From NCBI GenBank assembly GCA_021798875.1, contig JAJZBN010000010.1, positions 1-64,000 of the forward strand: a stretch of 64,000 nucleotides of DNA, in the 5' to 3' direction. The notes beneath the pieces are model-generated. The model did not search any database. It saw nothing but the letters and a program-made list of their open reading frames with translations, and had not been told where the DNA came from. Positions 1 to 7,926 of this stretch are shown here, piece by piece (positions within the stretch are counted from its first letter, which is position 1; every line of letters begins with the position of its first letter). Both the position numbers and the translations under genes were made by a program. Source of the DNA: a bacterium (lineage in GTDB: Bacteria; SZUA-79; Acidulodesulfobacterales; Acidulodesulfobacteraceae).

Positions 1-341
1 AGATATTTTGCGATAGTACTAACGTCCGAAGCCGGCATGCTTTTGTGATTCGGCATAATGGCCATATAAGACTTTCCGTTAAGAGTAACCGAACTTCCCG
101 AAGCAAAATGCGCTCCCGGATTTACTATCTGCGTTTTAATCCATGAAAGGCTCCTCTGGGAACCTATATGGGAAAGATTCGGACCTACCTGCCCGCCATG
201 GCCGTCTATAGTGTGACAGGCTATGCATCCTTGCGACCTGAATAATGCCTGTCCTGAAGCGGCAAAAGCCGAAACCGCAAACGACGATACTCCTGCAAAT
301 ACTACAGCGGCAGCAATTAATTTACCCATTTTTGAAAACAT
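1..341 (-). CDS. Small secreted c-type cytochrome (partial, C-terminus outside window)
   Basis: A reading frame runs from an ATG at 341-339 to the window edge without a stop, about 113 codons, so only the C-terminal end is missing. The N-terminus is a signal peptide ending in a V-S-A-F-A-A type site. One heme-binding CIACH motif follows, and a candidate axial methionine lies in AIMPNHKSM near the end. This is the layout of a monoheme class I cytochrome c acting in the periplasm. The ribosome-binding site GGGGGTGA lies 7 bases upstream. The protein is about 70% identical, by hand alignment, to the cytochrome just upstream at 584-934, so the two are tandem paralogues. The electron partner cannot be told from this window. 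Confidence 0.85.
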   Translation of the reverse strand, partial: MFSKMGKLIAAAVVFAGVSSFAVSAFAASGQALFRSQGCIACHTIDGHGGQVGPNLSHIGSQRSLSWIKTQIVNPGAHFASGSSVTLNGKSYMAIMPNHKSMPASDVSTIAKY

Positions 342-517
342 TGTAATTCACCCCCTTTTTTTTAATAAGTATTATCATATATCAATAATATTTTAACGAT
401 AACAATAATCAATAAAAAGTTAAAGCGCAAAAATACTAAAATTTGACACTTTAAATAAATAAGTTATGAATTGGATATTTGAATATCTGGGTTATTCGGT
501 ATTTTTAAATAATAAAT

Positions 518-568
518 TTATGTCTGTCCTAAACGCCATTAAATAACGCCGGCATTGGACAGACATAA
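518..568 (-). terminator. Probable terminator after the cytochrome gene at 584-934
   Basis: A perfect 12-base inverted repeat (518-529 with 557-568, arm TTATGTCTGTCC) begins 16 bases past the stop codon of the cytochrome gene. The 27-base loop contains a smaller GCCGGC palindrome. An AT-rich stretch follows on the minus strand, but there is no clean U-tract, so a regulatory or DNA-level role is possible. Confidence 0.5.
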
Positions 569-583
569 TTATTAATAGATAAA

Positions 584-934
584 TTATTTCAAGGATTCAA
601 GATAATTGGCAAGAGCGTTAAGTTTTGAAGCGGACATATGCTTATGCGCCGGCATAATAGCCGTATAAGATTGTCCGTTAATAGTTACCGAACTGCCTGC
701 CGCGAAATGAGCGGAAGGGTTTGTAATCTGAGTTTTAATCCAAGAAAGGCTTCTTTTGCTGCCGACGTGGGAAAGGTCTGGTCCTACCGAACCCCCCTGT
801 CCGTTAATAGTGTGGCATGCAATGCATCCTTCGGAGCTGAAAAGCGAAGAACCGGTTGAAGCAAAAACGGTAGTAGCGCTAAAAGTTAAAGCAGAAGCAA
901 TTAATAAAGACGAAATTACTTTTTTCATTTTCAT
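584..934 (-). CDS. Small secreted monoheme cytochrome c
   Basis: 116 residues. A signal peptide (residues 1-25, MKKVISS start, cleavage near TVFAS) is followed by one CIACH heme site at about 37-41 and a candidate methionine ligand in AIMPAHKHM at about 93-101. The family (class I monoheme cytochrome c) carries electrons in the periplasm. A GGGGG-rich ribosome-binding site lies about 10 bases before the first ATG; a second ATG two codons on is equally possible. It is followed by a paralogue at 1-341 in the same direction, separated by 242 bases that contain a hairpin, so the two may be transcribed separately. No oxidase or reductase partner is adjacent. Confidence 0.88.
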   Translation of the reverse strand: MKMKKVISSLLIASALTFSATTVFASTGSSLFSSEGCIACHTINGQGGSVGPDLSHVGSKRSLSWIKTQITNPSAHFAAGSSVTINGQSYTAIMPAHKHMSASKLNALANYLESLK

Positions 935-1085
935 AATAATTCTACCCCCTTAAAATTAAATAAATTATTAATGTATTGTTTCTTTATTAACAAATAATAT
1001 ACTAAAAAAAAAATTAAGTCAAGATTTTTAACATAAAAATTTTTATTGAAAAAAATATATAATATAATATCATATATATGATAAT

Positions 1086-1751
1086 ATGAAAACTATAAAT
1101 TTTCAAATAATAACGAAAGATTTCGATTTTGAAGAACGCTTTGAATATCTTAGCGAAATAGCGGCGGCGGCGGTTGGAAGTTCTGCCGACGTATTGCAGT
1201 TAAGAAATAAAAATATTTCATCTCGTAAACTTTATGATTGCGCAGTTTATCTAAAAAAAAAGCTGGATAATTTAAATAACTGCGGTAAAACTCTGCTTAT
1301 TATAAACGACAGGCCGGACATCGCATACATTGCCGGCGCAGACGGAGTACACGTCGGACAGGAAGATTTTCCGGCGGATAAAATTAAGAAATTTTTTCCA
1401 AATTTAATATTAGGCGTCAGTGCGGAAAATGTAAAACAGGCCGAAGCAGCTGAAAAAGACGGAGCCGATTATATAGGCGCCGGACCGTTATATACGACCT
1501 ATTCTAAAAAGGATGCAGGAGACATAATGACTAAAGAAACTTTTAAAACTATATGTTCTTCAGTCAATATACCTGTCATAGCAATAGGCGGTATTACGGA
1601 AGACAAAATAGAAGAAATTGCAGAATTGGGATCAGACGGGGCGGCCGTAATCGGAGCGGTTTCGAATACAGGCGATCCGCTTTCTGCGGCAATAAATTTT
1701 AGAAAAAATATCGACAAATTTTTAATACATAGACATATAATAAGAAAATAG
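1086..1751 (+). CDS. thiE: Thiamine-phosphate synthase
   Basis: 221 residues, the usual length. ThiE joins the hydroxymethylpyrimidine diphosphate and thiazole phosphate units to make thiamine phosphate. Family motifs are visible in order: LQLRNK at 38-43, IINDR at 72-76, DGVHVGQED at 86-94, GADYIGAGPLYTT at 126-138 and IPVIAIGGI at 162-170. The start ATG at 1086 has no clear Shine-Dalgarno sequence; the upstream 75 bases are nearly pure AT. The gene is 12 bases upstream of ftsE, so the two are probably cotranscribed, although they have no functional link. No TPP riboswitch was seen in front of it. Confidence 0.93.
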   Translation: MKTINFQIITKDFDFEERFEYLSEIAAAAVGSSADVLQLRNKNISSRKLYDCAVYLKKKLDNLNNCGKTLLIINDRPDIAYIAGADGVHVGQEDFPADKIKKFFPNLILGVSAENVKQAEAAEKDGADYIGAGPLYTTYSKKDAGDIMTKETFKTICSSVNIPVIAIGGITEDKIEEIAELGSDGAAVIGAVSNTGDPLSAAINFRKNIDKFLIHRHIIRK

Positions 1752-1763
1752 AGGATTTATATT

Positions 1764-2405
1764 TTGATAGAATTCAACCACGTTTATAAAAATTACGATA
1801 AAAACTATATTTTAAGAGACTTAAATTTTACCGTAAACAAAGGGGAATTCATTTTTATTACAGGACCTTCCGGTGCGGGTAAAACTACTACGCTCAAAAT
1901 GCTTATAGCTATGGAAAAACCTACGCACGGCGCTGTAAAATTTATGGGAACGGAACTTAACGATATTAAAAAAAGCGAGATACCGTTTTTAAGAAGAAAA
2001 ATTGGATTTGTTTTTCAAGACTTTAAGCTTCTTCCAAAAAGAACGGTATTTCAAAACGTTGCGCTCGGACTTGAGGTTTCCGGCGTTTTTGGAGACGTTA
2101 TAACGAAAAACGTTTCGGAACTCCTTAAAGCCGTTGAACTTTATACAAAAAAAGACGAATATCCGTTAAGTCTTTCTGGCGGCGAACAGCAAAGGGTCGC
2201 TATTGCAAGAGCGCTTGTACAGAATCCCCAGGTCCTGCTTGCTGATGAGCCTACCGGAAACTTAGACGAGGAAACGTCCAAAATAATAATAAATATAATA
2301 AAATCTTTCAACAATAAAGGCACTACGGTAATGCTGGCTACTCACGATAAACATCTAATAGCTGATACGGGCAGGGCAAGGGTCATTGATATCACAAAAG
2401 CTTAA
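1764..2405 (+). CDS. ftsE: Cell-division ABC transporter ATP-binding protein FtsE
   Basis: 213 residues. FtsE is the ATPase of the FtsEX complex, which controls cell-wall hydrolases at the division septum. Walker A GPSGAGKT is at 34-41, the signature LSGGEQQR at 137-144, and Walker [13 protein letters not shown] at about 157-168. The start is TTG at 1764, with GAGG 9 bases upstream just past the thiE stop. The frame overlaps the downstream ftsX start by 20 bases, which suggests translational coupling. The pairing with a four-helix permease separates it from other small ABC ATPases such as LolD. Confidence 0.93.
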   Translation: MIEFNHVYKNYDKNYILRDLNFTVNKGEFIFITGPSGAGKTTTLKMLIAMEKPTHGAVKFMGTELNDIKKSEIPFLRRKIGFVFQDFKLLPKRTVFQNVALGLEVSGVFGDVITKNVSELLKAVELYTKKDEYPLSLSGGEQQRVAIARALVQNPQVLLADEPTGNLDEETSKIIINIIKSFNNKGTTVMLATHDKHLIADTGRARVIDITKA

Positions 2406-3285
2406 ATATTTAATAAATTATTTTAAAATTGCATTCTTAAATATTAAATCTAATATTTCGGGGAATATTTTCGCTTTTTTAATAATGTCCTTTTCGTTTT
2501 TCATAATGCTCTTTTTTCTGCTGTGTTATGCAAATATTTATAACTACATGAATATTTTTCAAAAAAACAACGTTATGATTGTTTTTTTGAAAAGCGGGGC
2601 ACGTAAAAAAAACAGGCAAAATATAATGAATTTTATAAATAAAATCAACGGAATTAAAAAAATTAAATACTACGGCAATAAATCTTCAATGAAGTTTTTA
2701 TCGAAAAGATTAAAAAATCTTAAATCGGTTTTAAAAAAAATAAATCCTAAGGTTATGCCTTCATTCATTAAAATTTATTTTAAAAAAAGCGCCGTAAGTT
2801 CCATTTTTCTAAGTAACATTTATCTTAGACTTACTTCCATTAAAGGAATCAAATTAGTTTACTACAACAAAATGCTGGAAGCTAAAATAAGACAGTTCAT
2901 GTTTTTCACTAAAGTTATAGGTCTTATTCTTTTTTTATTCCTCTTAATTCTGTCGATTTTTATATCATACAGCGCAATAAAACTTATTATATTGCGGAAA
3001 CAAAACGAAATAGAAATACTTAGGCTTATAGGAGCTACCGACGGCTATATAAGAATACCTATGTTTATAGAAGGTGAGATAGGCACCGTTTTAGCTTTTT
3101 TAGTTTCTATTTCGCTGCTTTACTCAATTTATAAAATATTTATATTTTACGGATTCGACAGTTTTTTAAATTTTTTCCATATAAAAATAATTTTTTTAAA
3201 CGCAATGCAGATTGGCGTAGTGTTTTTAATAGCCTTAATTTCTGGAATCGCGGGAACTTATTTGTCTTCCCGAAAATTCTTTTAA
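2386..3285 (+). CDS. ftsX: Cell-division protein FtsX (permease-like)
   Basis: 299 residues. An N-terminal membrane segment lies at about 28-50, then a periplasmic domain of about 120 residues, and three more membrane helices at about 173-197, 222-245 and 268-290. This is the FtsX/MacB-type fold. The sequence IILRKQNEIEILRLIGAT after the second helix is the typical FtsX cytoplasmic loop. The start is a TTG at 2386 inside the end of ftsE, with AAGGG/CAGGG upstream. FtsX partners FtsE and carries its signal to peptidoglycan hydrolases. The gene ends 30 bases from the convergent cobQ gene, and no terminator was recognised in the gap. Confidence 0.92.
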   Translation: MISQKLKYLINYFKIAFLNIKSNISGNIFAFLIMSFSFFIMLFFLLCYANIYNYMNIFQKNNVMIVFLKSGARKKNRQNIMNFINKINGIKKIKYYGNKSSMKFLSKRLKNLKSVLKKINPKVMPSFIKIYFKKSAVSSIFLSNIYLRLTSIKGIKLVYYNKMLEAKIRQFMFFTKVIGLILFLFLLILSIFISYSAIKLIILRKQNEIEILRLIGATDGYIRIPMFIEGEIGTVLAFLVSISLLYSIYKIFIFYGFDSFLNFFHIKIIFLNAMQIGVVFLIALISGIAGTYLSSRKFF

Positions 3286-3315
3286 TATAAAAATATATGC
3301 AGAAATATAAACGGA

Positions 3316-4932
3316 TTAAATACGCGTTATTTCTTTAAAGAAATTTATATCAACGTATTTTTCTATATTATCGGCAAGAATGTTAAAACTTTCGTTTTTA
3401 ACGTCTGCATAAGCGCGATTATTATTAGGTAAAACGTATTTATTGTCTTTATTTTTACCGTTTTTCTTTGTCAAGTCTTTCAAAAAATCCCTGAATATCT
3501 TATCGGCAAACAATCCGTGTACATAAGTGCCAATTTTTCTTCCGTCTCCGGATATAAGAGATAAAACTTCGTTTTTAGGCGAAAATTCTAAAGCGCATTT
3601 ACCGCCGGAATTATCGTTTACGTATTTAAACAAAAAAGATGAAAGGTCTTTGCCGCCTTGACAGTGTTTAAATTTAACATTTGCGGAGTCTTTTAAAAAA
3701 CTCCTTCCGTTATGAATCTCGTAACCGTTAAGGAAAGTGCCGTTAAAATTATACTTTCCGCTGACGGTTATTTTCTTGTCCGACAATATCGTTTCAAGGT
3801 CAAAAAAACCAAAACCGCCGACGGTTTCTAAATTATCCGAATTTTTAGAGGTTTCTATTTTATAAGGATCTTTTATTACTTCTCCCATCATCTGAAAGCC
3901 GCCGCAAATCCCCAATATAATACCTTTATTAAGTTTCTCGAATCTTTTTATGTAATCAAAAATTCCCGACTTTTTAATTTGGTTTAAATCAGAAGCGGTA
4001 GATTTAGTTCCCGGAATTATTATAATATCAAATTTATCGGCTTCGCCAATAGGAACGGCATCAAAAAAAACGGTAAGAAATCTTTCGTCAAAAAAAAGAG
4101 GGTCGAATTCGTTAAAATTTGAAATATGCTCTAAGCGGACTATTCCTATTTTAATTTTTCCGCTATTTTCGGCGTATATAGCTGACATGTTTGCATAATT
4201 TTTTAAATTTAAACTGTCTTCGGCCTCTATATGAATATTTTTAATATAAGGAATTACGCCTGCACACGGTATCTTTAAACGTTTTTCTATTTCGTCGATA
4301 CCGGGCTTCAGTATAGAAATATTACCCCTGAACTTATTTATTATAAAGCCCTTTACCAATCTTTTCCATTTAGGCTTCAGCAGTTTTACGGTTCCGTATA
4401 AAGACGCAAAAACGCCCCCTCTTTCTATATCGGCAATTAAAATTACCGGAATATTATAAATTTCGGCAAAACCCATATTGGCAATATCATACTTATAGAG
4501 ATTTATTTCAGCCGGACTTCCTGCCCCTTCCGCTATAACAAGTTCGTTGCGTTCCATTAAAAAGTCAAAAGATTCGGCGGCTTTTTTTAAAAAAAAACTC
4601 TTTTTGCCGTTGTATTCTTTAAAATTCATATTACCGAAATGTTTTCCGTTAAGAATAAGATGCATTTCGGTATCGGAAGAAGGTTTTATTAAAATAGGAT
4701 TGATCTGCCTAAGCGGTTTTTTAAAAGCGGCTTCCGACTGTACCGCTTGAGAAACTGCAATTTCGTAACCGTCTTCGGTAATAAAACTGTTAAGCGACAT
4801 ATTCTGGGATTTAAAAGGCGAGCAGTTTATTCCTCTGTTTGCAAAATATCTTAAAAATCCGGCAGTTAAAACGCTCTTGCCGGCGGAACTCGACGTTCCC
4901 TGTATCATTATAGATTTAGATTTTATACCCAT
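3316..4932 (-). CDS. cobQ: Cobyric acid synthase
   Basis: 538 residues, slightly longer than the usual roughly 490-510. CobQ amidates four carboxyl side chains of adenosylcobyrinic acid a,c-diamide using glutamine and ATP. The N-terminal P-loop-like QGTSSSAGKS (about residues 11-20) and FKSQNMSLNS mark the synthetase domain. ILGICGGFQMMG carries the glutamine-amidotransferase cysteine, and GTYVHGLF carries the histidine. A lysine- and asparagine-rich stretch near the C-terminus (TKKNGKNKDNKYVLPNNNR) probably accounts for the extra length. It is the only cobalamin gene in the window. The B12-dependent NrdJ at 58019-60538 would be a consumer of the product. Confidence 0.93.
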   Translation of the reverse strand: MGIKSKSIMIQGTSSSAGKSVLTAGFLRYFANRGINCSPFKSQNMSLNSFITEDGYEIAVSQAVQSEAAFKKPLRQINPILIKPSSDTEMHLILNGKHFGNMNFKEYNGKKSFFLKKAAESFDFLMERNELVIAEGAGSPAEINLYKYDIANMGFAEIYNIPVILIADIERGGVFASLYGTVKLLKPKWKRLVKGFIINKFRGNISILKPGIDEIEKRLKIPCAGVIPYIKNIHIEAEDSLNLKNYANMSAIYAENSGKIKIGIVRLEHISNFNEFDPLFFDERFLTVFFDAVPIGEADKFDIIIIPGTKSTASDLNQIKKSGIFDYIKRFEKLNKGIILGICGGFQMMGEVIKDPYKIETSKNSDNLETVGGFGFFDLETILSDKKITVSGKYNFNGTFLNGYEIHNGRSFLKDSANVKFKHCQGGKDLSSFLFKYVNDNSGGKCALEFSPKNEVLSLISGDGRKIGTYVHGLFADKIFRDFLKDLTKKNGKNKDNKYVLPNNNRAYADVKNESFNILADNIEKYVDINFFKEITRI

Positions 4933-4991
4933 ATCAGCTGACTTTTAAACTTTTTTTAATGCGCAGGATTGTATGGAAAAAGTTAAAAACC

Positions 4992-5038
4992 CGCAAACGC
5001 AGGCGGCAGTAAGAAAATAAATAAATCTGACACCTTTA
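4992..5038. repeat. Short dispersed repeat, family B (copy 1)
   Basis: This sequence runs through CGCAGGCGGCAGTAAG into an AAATAAATCTGACACC end. It closely matches a segment at about 22456-22506, and its last 25 bases match 32679-32703. It lies between the 3' end of the HD-GYP gene's neighbourhood and cobQ, outside coding sequence. The GGTGTCAGATT half (read on the minus strand) is the same arm that forms the full palindrome at 22348-22435. Confidence 0.75.
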
Positions 5039-5063
5039 TTCTGTTTATTTCATTATTTTTTAT

Positions 5064-6854
5064 TTAGTAAGGGTATCCCCCCCCCCCCGACTTGACAGCT
5101 TTTAAAAATGCCTCGACTACATTCGGATCGAACTGAGTTCCGGAATTTTTTTTAATTTCTTCAAGCGCCGTTTCAACCGGAAGAGCTTTTCTATAAGGCC
5201 TGTCGGTCGTCATTGCATCGAAAGTATCTACTACCGCTATAATTCTTGAAGCTATAGGAATGTCTTCGCCGGAAAGACCGAAGGGATAGCCTTTTCCGTC
5301 GTATCTTTCCTGATGATGAAGAACGTCGTTAGCTATATGGCTTAAAAACTTTATTTTTTTCAGCATATTATAGCCTATCTCCGGATGTTTTTTAATTTCT
5401 TCGTATTCTTCGTCCGTAAGTTTGCCCTGCTTATTCAATATCGAATCTTTTATGCCGATTTTACCGACGTCGTGCATTGCCGCAGCATATCTTATATTTT
5501 TAATTTCGTTGGGGCTTAGTCCAAGCTCTTTAGCCACCATAACGCCGTAGTCTATAAGCCTGTCGCCGTGCGTTCTGGTATATGTATCTCTTGCTTCTAT
5601 AGCTTCGGATATAGAGCTTATAGTTTCAAAATGTTCTTCTTCGATATAGTTAAGCGTTTGGGCGTTATAAACCGCAACTGAAATTATGCTTGAAATGTTT
5701 GCTATAAAATCGATAGTCTCCATTGAATATTCCGTTTTTGTTTTTCCCAAAAGAAAAATAAGACCGAGAAAATCTTTGTCGGTCTTAACGGGAATAGCAA
5801 TAAAAGTCTTTTTGGAAACATCTTTTAAAAAACAGTCGCAAGGCGAAGCGTTTTCGCTTCCGGAAACGGAATCGTCTTCATAATAATTTATGGTCGGATA
5901 ATCGGAACTTACGGCTTTTAAGCATTTACAGCCGTTTAATTTAAAAGTATCGTGACCGGAAAACGAAGCATCCATATTATAAGCGTTAAATAATTTTAAA
6001 GAAATATTTTTAAAGAAATCGCAAGAGTTGCATTTTTGAAGTATTTTATTTTCCGAAGGACATTTTACGAAAGGACAGCTGAAATCCGTAAGATTATAAC
6101 AGTTTATGCTCCCGCCGTAAATAGAACATCCCGTCATATTGCAGTTAAAAAATTCATAACAGAATTTATTTACGTCTTTATTATTGTCTTTAAGATATAC
6201 AAGGGCGGAATCCGTTTTTGTATAATTCATAAGTCTTTTTATAGAGTAATCGATAATGCTGGTAAGGTCTAACGACGAAGAGACTAATTTTGAAATTTCC
6301 AACAGGTCTGATATTTTGCCGCTTTCTTCTTTTTGCCTTAAGTATAAAAGATTTGCGTTTTCATAAAGAGTCAGGCTGTATATGAAAATACCGCCCAGCA
6401 TTGCGATAAACTTGGCTATTTTTACTTCTTCTTCCGAAAATTCATATATTTCTTTGCCGTATATATTTAAAGCGCCTAAAACTAACGATCCTGCATAAAT
6501 AGGAACGCTAAGCATAGACGACATTCCCGTAAACTGTTTTTCGAGTTCATAATATATATCCGATAAATCCGTTTTTAAATTCGAGCTTACCAAAGATTCG
6601 CCGTTCTCTATAACTGAACCTATTAAACCTTCGCCGAGCAATATTTCTAAATCTTTCTTTATAAATTTTCCGTCTTGATAATAATTTACGCAGTTTATTT
6701 TTTCCGTATCCTCGTTGAGCATAAAAATAGTAACGATATCGTTCTTTATGAATTTAGAAGCCGTTATCGAAATTTTTTCATATATCTCTTCCCTGGAATT
6801 TTTAGAAATAAGATCTTTTGAAAGAAAATAAGCAATATCCGGATATTCTACCAT
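5064..6854 (-). CDS. GAF-domain HD-GYP protein (probable cyclic-di-GMP phosphodiesterase) with cysteine-rich insert
   Basis: 596 residues, no membrane helices. A GAF-like domain occupies about 15-165 and a second about 185-400. A complete HD-GYP domain lies at about 410-590, with HD at 461-462 and GKGYP at 520-524. HD-GYP domains usually hydrolyse cyclic di-GMP. The second GAF region carries twelve cysteines between 232 and 341, beginning CYEFFNC-x4-C and ending in paired CKC and CDC. This resembles the two-CW cysteine clusters of deltaproteobacterial sensor proteins (recalled, not checked) and could bind metal or a redox cofactor. The last residues (SGGGGYPY) are encoded by a run of twelve G. 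No partner gene is adjacent, so the signal sensed is unknown. Confidence 0.85.
   Translation of the reverse strand: MVEYPDIAYFLSKDLISKNSREEIYEKISITASKFIKNDIVTIFMLNEDTEKINCVNYYQDGKFIKKDLEILLGEGLIGSVIENGESLVSSNLKTDLSDIYYELEKQFTGMSSMLSVPIYAGSLVLGALNIYGKEIYEFSEEEVKIAKFIAMLGGIFIYSLTLYENANLLYLRQKEESGKISDLLEISKLVSSSLDLTSIIDYSIKRLMNYTKTDSALVYLKDNNKDVNKFCYEFFNCNMTGCSIYGGSINCYNLTDFSCPFVKCPSENKILQKCNSCDFFKNISLKLFNAYNMDASFSGHDTFKLNGCKCLKAVSSDYPTINYYEDDSVSGSENASPCDCFLKDVSKKTFIAIPVKTDKDFLGLIFLLGKTKTEYSMETIDFIANISSIISVAVYNAQTLNYIEEEHFETISSISEAIEARDTYTRTHGDRLIDYGVMVAKELGLSPNEIKNIRYAAAMHDVGKIGIKDSILNKQGKLTDEEYEEIKKHPEIGYNMLKKIKFLSHIANDVLHHQERYDGKGYPFGLSGEDIPIASRIIAVVDTFDAMTTDRPYRKALPVETALEEIKKNSGTQFDPNVVEAFLKAVKSGGGGYPY
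5077..5088 (-). repeat. Homopolymer tract of 12 G (coding strand) at the 3' end of the HD-GYP gene
   Basis: Twelve consecutive C on the plus strand encode the glycines before the final YPY. Slippage by one base would replace the last three residues and move the stop codon. It is the longest G/C homopolymer I saw in this AT-rich window. Confidence 0.9.
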
Positions 6855-6889
6855 AAAGTTATAAACATTATTATTGAATATTAATGAAT

Positions 6890-7834
6890 TTAAAATTTAG
6901 AAAACTTTTCAATCCTTTGATTCCTTAAATCTTCACCTTTGTATTTTTTTAGTTCGGCTATATTTTCCAAGACTGCTTTCTTTAAATTTTCGGCGGCAAG
7001 CTTAGGGTCTCGGTGCGCGCCGCCGAGAGGTTCCGCTATAATGCCGTCTATAACCTTTGACTCGTTAAGCAGGTCTTTTGCGGTCAGCTTCAAAGAATTA
7101 GCCGCTTCTTCAGTTTTAGAAGTATCTTTGTATAAAATAGATGCACATCCTTCAGGCGATATAACCGAATAAACGGAATATTCCATCATTAAAACACGGT
7201 TGCCTGTTCCAAAAGCAAGGGCGCCGCCGCTGCCGCCTTCTCCTATAATTACCGATATTACCGGAACGTTAACATTTAATAATTCATATATCGTTTCGGC
7301 TATAGCCTCAGACTGCCCTCTTTCTTCCGCTCCCAAGCCTGGATATGCTCCCGGAGTATCTATAAGAGTTACGATAGGAATTCTATACCTGTCGGCAAGT
7401 TTAAATAGTCTTTGCGCTTTTCTGTAGCCTTCGGGATGCGGCATGCCGAAATTTCTGCACATTTTATCTTTAGTATTCCGCCCTTTCTGATGACCTATTA
7501 TAAGCACCCTCTCATTGTTCATGAAGCAGAATCCGCCTACTACCGCTTTGTCGTCCATAAACCGCCTATCACCGTGAAGTTCGATAAAGTTTTCCGCCGC
7601 CGTTTCTATATAATCCATAGCGTACGGTCTCAAAGGATGCCTTGATAACTGGGTAATCTGCCAGCTGTTTATATTTTTAAAAATATCTTTTATAAGTTTT
7701 TCTTTTTTAGCTTCAAGGTTATTAATCTCGTCTTCTACGTCGGTAAATCCTCCAAGATTAAAAGTCTTAAGTTCTTCTATCTTTTGTTCCAGTTCAATGA
7801 TCGGTTTTTCGAAATCCAAATACTGTAATGCCAT
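6890..7834 (-). CDS. accA: Acetyl-CoA carboxylase carboxyltransferase subunit alpha
   Basis: 314 residues, the standard length. AccA with AccD moves the carboxyl group from biotin to acetyl-CoA, the first step of fatty-acid synthesis. Recognisable stretches are the N-terminal LDFEKPIIELEQKIEEL coiled region, RHPLRPYAMDYI, the GEGGSGGALAFG oxyanion-hole region, and EGCASILYKD. accD is not in the window. The gene follows dnaE by 92 AT-rich bases; this accA-dnaE adjacency is common in proteobacteria. Confidence 0.96.
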   Translation of the reverse strand: MALQYLDFEKPIIELEQKIEELKTFNLGGFTDVEDEINNLEAKKEKLIKDIFKNINSWQITQLSRHPLRPYAMDYIETAAENFIELHGDRRFMDDKAVVGGFCFMNNERVLIIGHQKGRNTKDKMCRNFGMPHPEGYRKAQRLFKLADRYRIPIVTLIDTPGAYPGLGAEERGQSEAIAETIYELLNVNVPVISVIIGEGGSGGALAFGTGNRVLMMEYSVYSVISPEGCASILYKDTSKTEEAANSLKLTAKDLLNESKVIDGIIAEPLGGAHRDPKLAAENLKKAVLENIAELKKYKGEDLRNQRIEKFSKF

Positions 7835-7926
7835 GATAATATTTTATATTTTTTTACTTATTATTATTATTTTATTTGTTTGTTAAATATAACCTTTTTA
7901 TATTTTCGTTTTTATTATATCATCTA

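Noticed and set aside
638-953. Plus-strand frames over the cytochrome gene
   Set aside because: They lie antisense to a clear cytochrome c gene with signal peptide and CxxCH, and lack ribosome-binding sites and recognisable domains.
1010-1085. Riboswitch or clear promoter in front of thiE
   Set aside because: The segment is nearly pure AT with a TTGAAA and a TATAAT, but spaced only 11 bases apart; no TPP-riboswitch motif is present.
5064-6854. GAF/HD-GYP protein as a two-component response regulator
   Set aside because: No receiver domain is visible; the N-terminal part is GAF-like.
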